From Escallonia rubra (lineage: Eukaryota > Streptophyta > Magnoliopsida > Escalloniales > Escalloniaceae): 64,000 nt of DNA. The stretch spans positions 1-64,000 of the forward strand of contig JAVXUO010001421.1 of assembly GCA_033065855.1 (NCBI GenBank), read 5' to 3'. Below the pieces are notes generated by a model that was not told the DNA's origin, made no database searches, and worked only from the letters and a program-made list of their open reading frames with translations. Positions 60,991 through 64,000 of the stretch are shown here, piece by piece. Position 1 is the first letter of the stretch. Each line of letters opens with the position of its first letter. Both the position numbers and the translations under genes were made by a program.

Positions 60991-63756
60991 CAACATGTAG
61001 GATATTTTAGGAACCTTCTTCTTCTGCCACGTAAGCTTCCACTTTGCACGTGGTAGTCTCCCAATTTAATTGGTTTCTTTATTTAGAGTCCTATTTGTTT
61101 TGGTGTTCTTTTCCTTTTCTTTATTTAATTCTTTACTATTATTTGTTATTAAAAATTGTGGTTGTATTTTGTCCAATATTTTTAAACTTTATAAAACTAA
61201 GAAATCAATTATACACCTTTTGAAACTCTACGTAATCAATATAATACACAAGGCCTTAATTTTGATTATCAACACCTCAAAAGTACTTTTAAATAACAAT
61301 ATAAAATCTCAAAATTTTAAAATTTTAAAATGCGAAAACCATCCCCTACTTATTAAGTCTTTAGTATGACTTTATTATTAACAAATTTGAAAAGAATTAT
61401 TGGCCCGACTTGTGTAAATCTTATAAAACTCAAAAATCAAATCTACATCTTTGAAAACTTTGCATAATCCATAGATTTACATATTGGGCTTCTATTTGAA
61501 GTAGTAACTTCTTCAAACACTTAAACATATGAAATAAAATAATCACTTTAAAAAATATATATATAATCTCAAAAATGTAAAATACGAAAATCATTCCCTA
61601 CTTACTAATTCTTTAGCATAACTTTATTATTAACAAATTTGTAGAAATTATTGGCCCGATTTTTGTAAATCTTATAAAACTAAAAACAAAATCTACGTCT
61701 TTGAAAACTCTACATAATCCATAGATATTAATGATAAAAGTCATATATTGTGTGTTCCTCATTCTACCTGTAGAGAGGGGGGGAAAGAAGTAGGCCAGGA
61801 GAGAGAAAATGTGTTTGTGAAGTGTTAAAAGTGGAGACAAACAAAATAAAAAAGTGTAAAAATAGTAAATACGAATAAACATTTGCATAATCTTTCTTAA
61901 TTTGAAAGTGAGTAATTTTTTTGCACAGTTCAAAAAGAAAATATGATCATTTTTTTTTTGGAATGGAGAGAGTATATATTAAAATAGTTCCACTACTTCA
62001 TAGAAATTAAACTTTTACTAGAGTCGGCTATACAGTTTTTAATAATTCCAAAACGGCCCATCAAAGATTCAACAAAGTCGTATCTACTCGTATCTGTGAT
62101 TTTCGCCATGACGTATTTATGACAAAGGTTGCGTTATCTTGTAGATGATTTTCCCCGTATTATACAATTGAAGTCACGTCAAAGGTTGCGTTATCTTGTA
62201 GATGATTATGACAAAGAAGTAATATCCCTTTGCTAGGCACTGAGTTCAGATAGCTTGAGATCCGATAGATGATCTACGTGAGAGAAACCAGGACCATAAG
62301 TGATTTGTCCATTAGGTAGTTAGCCTTGTGAGTAACAGATAGATACCCTCTCTTCACAATGGCACTGGCAGAACTTTGCTACCTCTATGTTGAGAATATC
62401 GAAGAGGATCCAAATCCGTAATCTCCAACTCTCTTGGCAAATAAAGCTTAAAAGTTACATGGACTCTTCGGTTTGCGTGAAGTACCCGTGTCATCGTCCT
62501 CCATAGGATATGACATCAATACTATATATAGTTTTTTGTTTAATTAGTTATTGCAGAGATTGTCAATAAAACCAAGTGCAACAAAAACACCTTAGGAGAG
62601 AAGAAAAAGATTAAAGTGCATCTAAGAGTGATTTAATGGGAAGATCTGGTCTTTACTGGAAAATAAGATTCTAAGTTAACTACTCTTGAAGGGCCAATTT
62701 GAACATTTACCCTTTTTGGCTAAATACACCAGAGGGTAAAATGAAGGATACTGCAGGAATATATGAAACTATCACCAAGTTCAACCATTGTCAGATGTGG
62801 TCAACCACCCTGAGGGTTAGAAGGGAGGTAATTAAATCAAACCTGAAGGTATCTAATGTGCAAAAATAGTATCTAAACTCTTTTTCGCGTTCATGATAAC
62901 CTGGCCAAAAATTCTGTTGAGTGCTTGTCCTTTAACTCTTTTCGGTAAAACACCGCAGAGCGATTTGTGCTTCTAATTTCGTTTTTTTTTTTAATTGGAA
63001 ATAGCATGGAAAGAATCCTTGAACGATATGAGAGATACTCGTATGCAGAGAGGCAACTCAATGCAACTGATCTTGAAACGCAGGTATGTCACTCTTCTAT
63101 CCCCAAAGAGTGTTCTAATAACAAAAGCTGCAAGTAGTTACACTCTTTACTGCTCAGAAATTGAAACTTCGATATTCTTGTTGAAGAGTAGAAATTTGGT
63201 TTGTTTGCAGGGAAGCTGGACTTTGGAACATGCAAAGCTCAAGTCCAGGATTGAGGTTTTGCAGAGAAATCAAAAGTACTGACAGGGATTCTTGTTGCCA
63301 TTCGTTTACTACTCTACCATCCAAAAGTTTGAGTACCTTTGACTTTTTAACCATATAGGCGGAGTTGGTTGAGTTGGCAACTCCTATATTTAATCAGTAG
63401 AGTATCTTTTAGCAAAATATATTGCTTCAAAACAAGGTTAGAAAGTCAAAGGATAAATTTTGAGATGGGAGGAGTATAAAGCAGCATGCAAGGTAGAGAA
63501 TAACAAAAGCACAAGTTCTTCATGTTTGCAGGCATTTGATGGGGGAAGACCTTGATTCCTTAAGTCTCAAGGAGCTTCAGAACTTGGAGCACCAGCTGGA
63601 TTCGGCTCTTAAACACATTAGGTCAAAAAAGGTATTTTGCCACTGCACTCTCTTAACTACATATGTTTGTTTTCGTACAACCAGAACTTTGAAGGTATAA
63701 CTCTTTATTTGCAGAACCAACTAATGTACGAATCCATCTCTGAGCTCCAAAAAAAG
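54143..63756 (+). CDS. AP1/FUL-like (SQUAMOSA clade) MADS-box transcription factor, exons 1-5
   Basis: MIKC-type MADS gene, partial. Exon 1 (54143-54327, 185 bp) encodes the MADS domain: [60 protein letters not shown]. Exon 2 (63005-63083) gives [18 protein letters not shown], exon 3 (63211-63275) [19 protein letters not shown], exon 4 (63532-63631) [20 protein letters not shown], and exon 5 (63715-63756) [14 protein letters not shown]. Lengths of 185, 79, 65, 100 and 42 bp match the usual exon plan of this clade, and all junctions are [16 protein letters not shown] favours a FUL-like rather than AP1-like member; the C-terminal motif that would decide lies outside. The protein binds CArG boxes as a dimer (nuclear) and acts in flowering and fruit identity. 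KKAN and CEYATD differ slightly from the common KKAH and FEYSTD. No lesion seen. Confidence 0.95.
55120..55755 (+). mobile_element. hAT-like non-autonomous element, copy 2
   Basis: Begins AGGGGCGGACCACCCACGTG with GGGGGCCATGGCACCCCCC and ends TTTTTGGCCCCCGCGATTAG ACTTTCTGCCG. A (GATA)n tract lies at 55193-55213. It is related to 52428-53246 in opposite orientation. The pair brackets the MADS promoter and exon 1. Non-coding. Confidence 0.65.
56484..57390. mobile_element. GGGTACGGGT-rich degenerate repeat element
   Basis: The left part has CCTGGCAAAGAGTGACCCGG and repeated ACCCGTACCCGA (56486-56655). The right part has GGGTAGGGTACGGGTTCTC (57280-57320), the inverse motif. Between them CGCCACCGATCGGTCACCCC repeats (56920-57040). 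The ends look like a plant hAT-type MITE, but a clean duplication was not found. Confidence 0.45.
57391..58880. other. Intron sequence, no element recognised
   Basis: AT-rich with a GC-richer patch near 57740-57960. Minus-strand frames there are short and show no domain. A TCTTTTCTTTTCTTTTCTC tract lies near 58770. Confidence 0.4.
58890..59675. mobile_element. Single-ended MULE-like sequence
   Basis: GGGTCAATTACACATTGCACCCTGAGGTTTACCC-like text (58897 onward) resembles the terminus of the outer MULE at 19157. Inside are repeats of GATTGGTGGCGGGGTG and GTGGCCCTCGGCGTGCGA. No inverted partner was seen before the (TA)n at 59678. Confidence 0.35.
59678..59705. repeat. (TA)n tract
   Basis: Uninterrupted AT dinucleotides directly left of the first palindromic element of the intron cluster. 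Confidence 0.95.
59706..60574. mobile_element. (TA)n-flanked non-autonomous element 1
   Basis: An 869-bp element with long imperfect inverted ends. Left: TTGACCGCGCGGGCAACTTG, CTGGCCGTCCATG, CCATATTGCCC and a TACATTATGTAGCGGAT palindrome (59838). Right: matching complements with TTACATTACGTAGCGGAC (60462) and GTCAAGGAATCAGCACC, ending at (AT)n. The interior has repeated GAAGAGGAGA text and no transposase. Confidence 0.85.
60575..60608. repeat. (TA)n tract
   Basis: Separates elements 1 and 2 of the cluster. Confidence 0.95.
60609..60678. mobile_element. (TA)n-flanked mini-element 2 (70 bp)
   Basis: Only 70 bp: ends GCTGG...CCAGC(ACC) and a central perfect hairpin CGTCCGCTACCG/CGGTAGCGGACG with a 4-nt loop. 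It is either a minimal derivative or an internal-deletion form of the family. Confidence 0.8.
60679..60712. repeat. (TA)n tract
   Basis: Separates elements 2 and 3. Confidence 0.95.
60713..60945. mobile_element. (TA)n-flanked non-autonomous element 3
   Basis: A 233-bp element with inverted ends of about 65 bp: left AGCTGATCCATTGCTCGC, GGATCAGTTGTTGCCCGC, TAGCCGTCCACG; right the complements, ending CAATGGATCAGCTCCC. The centre has GTCCGCTACATAATGTAGCAG (about 60829). It shows the most complete set of family motifs. Confidence 0.9.
60946..60989. repeat. (TA)n tract
   Basis: The longest AT dinucleotide tract in the window (about 22 units), right of element 3. Confidence 0.95.
61120..61735. repeat. 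AT-rich ~250-bp tandem repeat in intron 1
   Basis: CTTTATTATTAACAAATTTG ... ATTATTGGCCCGA ... GTAAATCTTATAAAACT ... CATAATCCATAGAT occurs at about 61370-61480 and 61620-61725, with a partial third copy near 61180. The second copy runs into a Stowaway remnant. Confidence 0.8.
61722..61972. mobile_element. Stowaway MITE remnant
   Basis: Interior matches 623-993 (TCATATATTGTGTGTTCC, GGAGAGAGAAAATG, AATCTTTCTTAATTTG). The right end reads GGAATGGAGAG AG followed by TA, a degraded GGGACGGAGGGAG. The left terminus is lost in the tandem repeat. Confidence 0.7.
61975..63004. other. Intron sequence before MADS exon 2
   Basis: No element recognised. A direct repeat CAAAGGTTGCGTTATCTTGT lies near 62125 and 62178. 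Confidence 0.45.
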
Positions 63757-64000
63757 GTAAGGCTACACATTCGCAGATTGACGGGTAAAATGACAAAAAT
63801 GTTTGTCTTTCTTGAATAATATTAATGAATACTTGATCGAACACCACGAGAAAAAACTTATATGGAAAGTGTTCACCATGTCATGAGCACCATCAATCAC
63901 GTTGCACAGCTCAAGGTTCGGGTGTCTTGAGATGTGCTGGTCACTCTCATGCACTGAGCCATCACTTGTGGAGCATGTGCGCTAGTCAGATTCAACTGTG
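63757..64000 (+). other. Start of MADS intron 5
   Basis: Begins GTAAGG after exon 5. No exon 6 (which would encode a KALQEQN-like segment) appears before the window ends. Confidence 0.8.

Larger units (their letters stand above)
54328..63004 (+). other. Intron 1 of the MADS-box gene (8.7 kb)
   Basis: Donor CCTG/GTACCC, acceptor AATAG/CATGG. In this gene clade the first intron is often long and can carry regulatory sites. Here it contains hAT-like sequence, three (TA)n-flanked palindromic elements, a tandem duplication and a Stowaway remnant, listed separately. 54330-55115 shows no recognised element, apart from AT-rich sequence. Confidence 0.92.

Overview
The window looks like nuclear DNA of a flowering plant, probably a eudicot or early-diverging eudicot. 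GT-AG introns, SQUAMOSA-type MADS exons and plant-specific transposon families (FAR1-type MULE, CACTA/TNP2, Stowaway, chromodomain Gypsy, Copia) support this. There are no rRNA, tRNA, CRISPR or bacterial-style operon features. I can support one conventional host gene, the 5' half of an AP1/FUL-like MADS-box gene at 54.1-64.0 kb. Nearly everything else is nested transposable-element DNA.

1-17.5 kb holds two related autonomous-type Mutator-like elements pointing away from each other. Each has a FAR1-type transposase gene and, in opposite orientation downstream of it, a plant-mobile-domain (PMD)-ULP1 (C48 peptidase) gene. Element 1 has PMD-ULP1 at 466-3404 (+) and the transposase at 7270-9564 (-). 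Element 2 has the transposase at 11685-14035 (+) and PMD-ULP1 at about 17540-15435 (-). Their 5' ends meet at a (TA)n tract (10885-10918). Arrays of short palindromes (core CCGCTA...TAGCGG) surround the genes. Element 1 also carries a cassette of two divergently transcribed, mutually homologous 144- and 143-residue proteins of unknown function (4116-5372). The terminus GGAGCTGATCC beside (TA)n, a GGCCGTCCA hairpin and the CCGCTAC palindrome recur in three small non-autonomous elements in MADS intron 1 (59.7-60.95 kb). This suggests one microsatellite-targeting transposon family with its autonomous partners in the same window.

17.5-23.1 kb is a minus-strand chromodomain Gypsy element, cut by a 2.34-kb MULE (19157-21497) that is itself cut by a 1.19-kb MULE (19259-20446). 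These two MULEs carry host gene fragments: a PB1-domain piece and a plastid-HSP70 piece. A 225-bp LTR of another minus-strand retroelement follows. 23.3-33.5 kb is a large LTR element (LTRs about 3.3 kb) with PBS, decayed gag and protease, and no visible RT or integrase.

33.5-50.2 kb is a minus-strand Copia retrotransposon carrying a Stowaway MITE (35516-35867) and a complete 10.8-kb CACTA transposon (36853-47630, 3-bp TGT target duplication). The CACTA has subterminal repeats, several tandem-repeat blocks, a 247-nt near-complete hairpin, a broken TNP2 gene and a second Transposase_24-like gene.

50.2-54.1 kb has a CACTA end, a GT-rich tract, a hAT-like element and the MADS promoter. MADS exon 1 (54143-54327) is followed by an intron of about 8.7 kb full of repeats, then exons 2-5. 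The last exons lie beyond the window.
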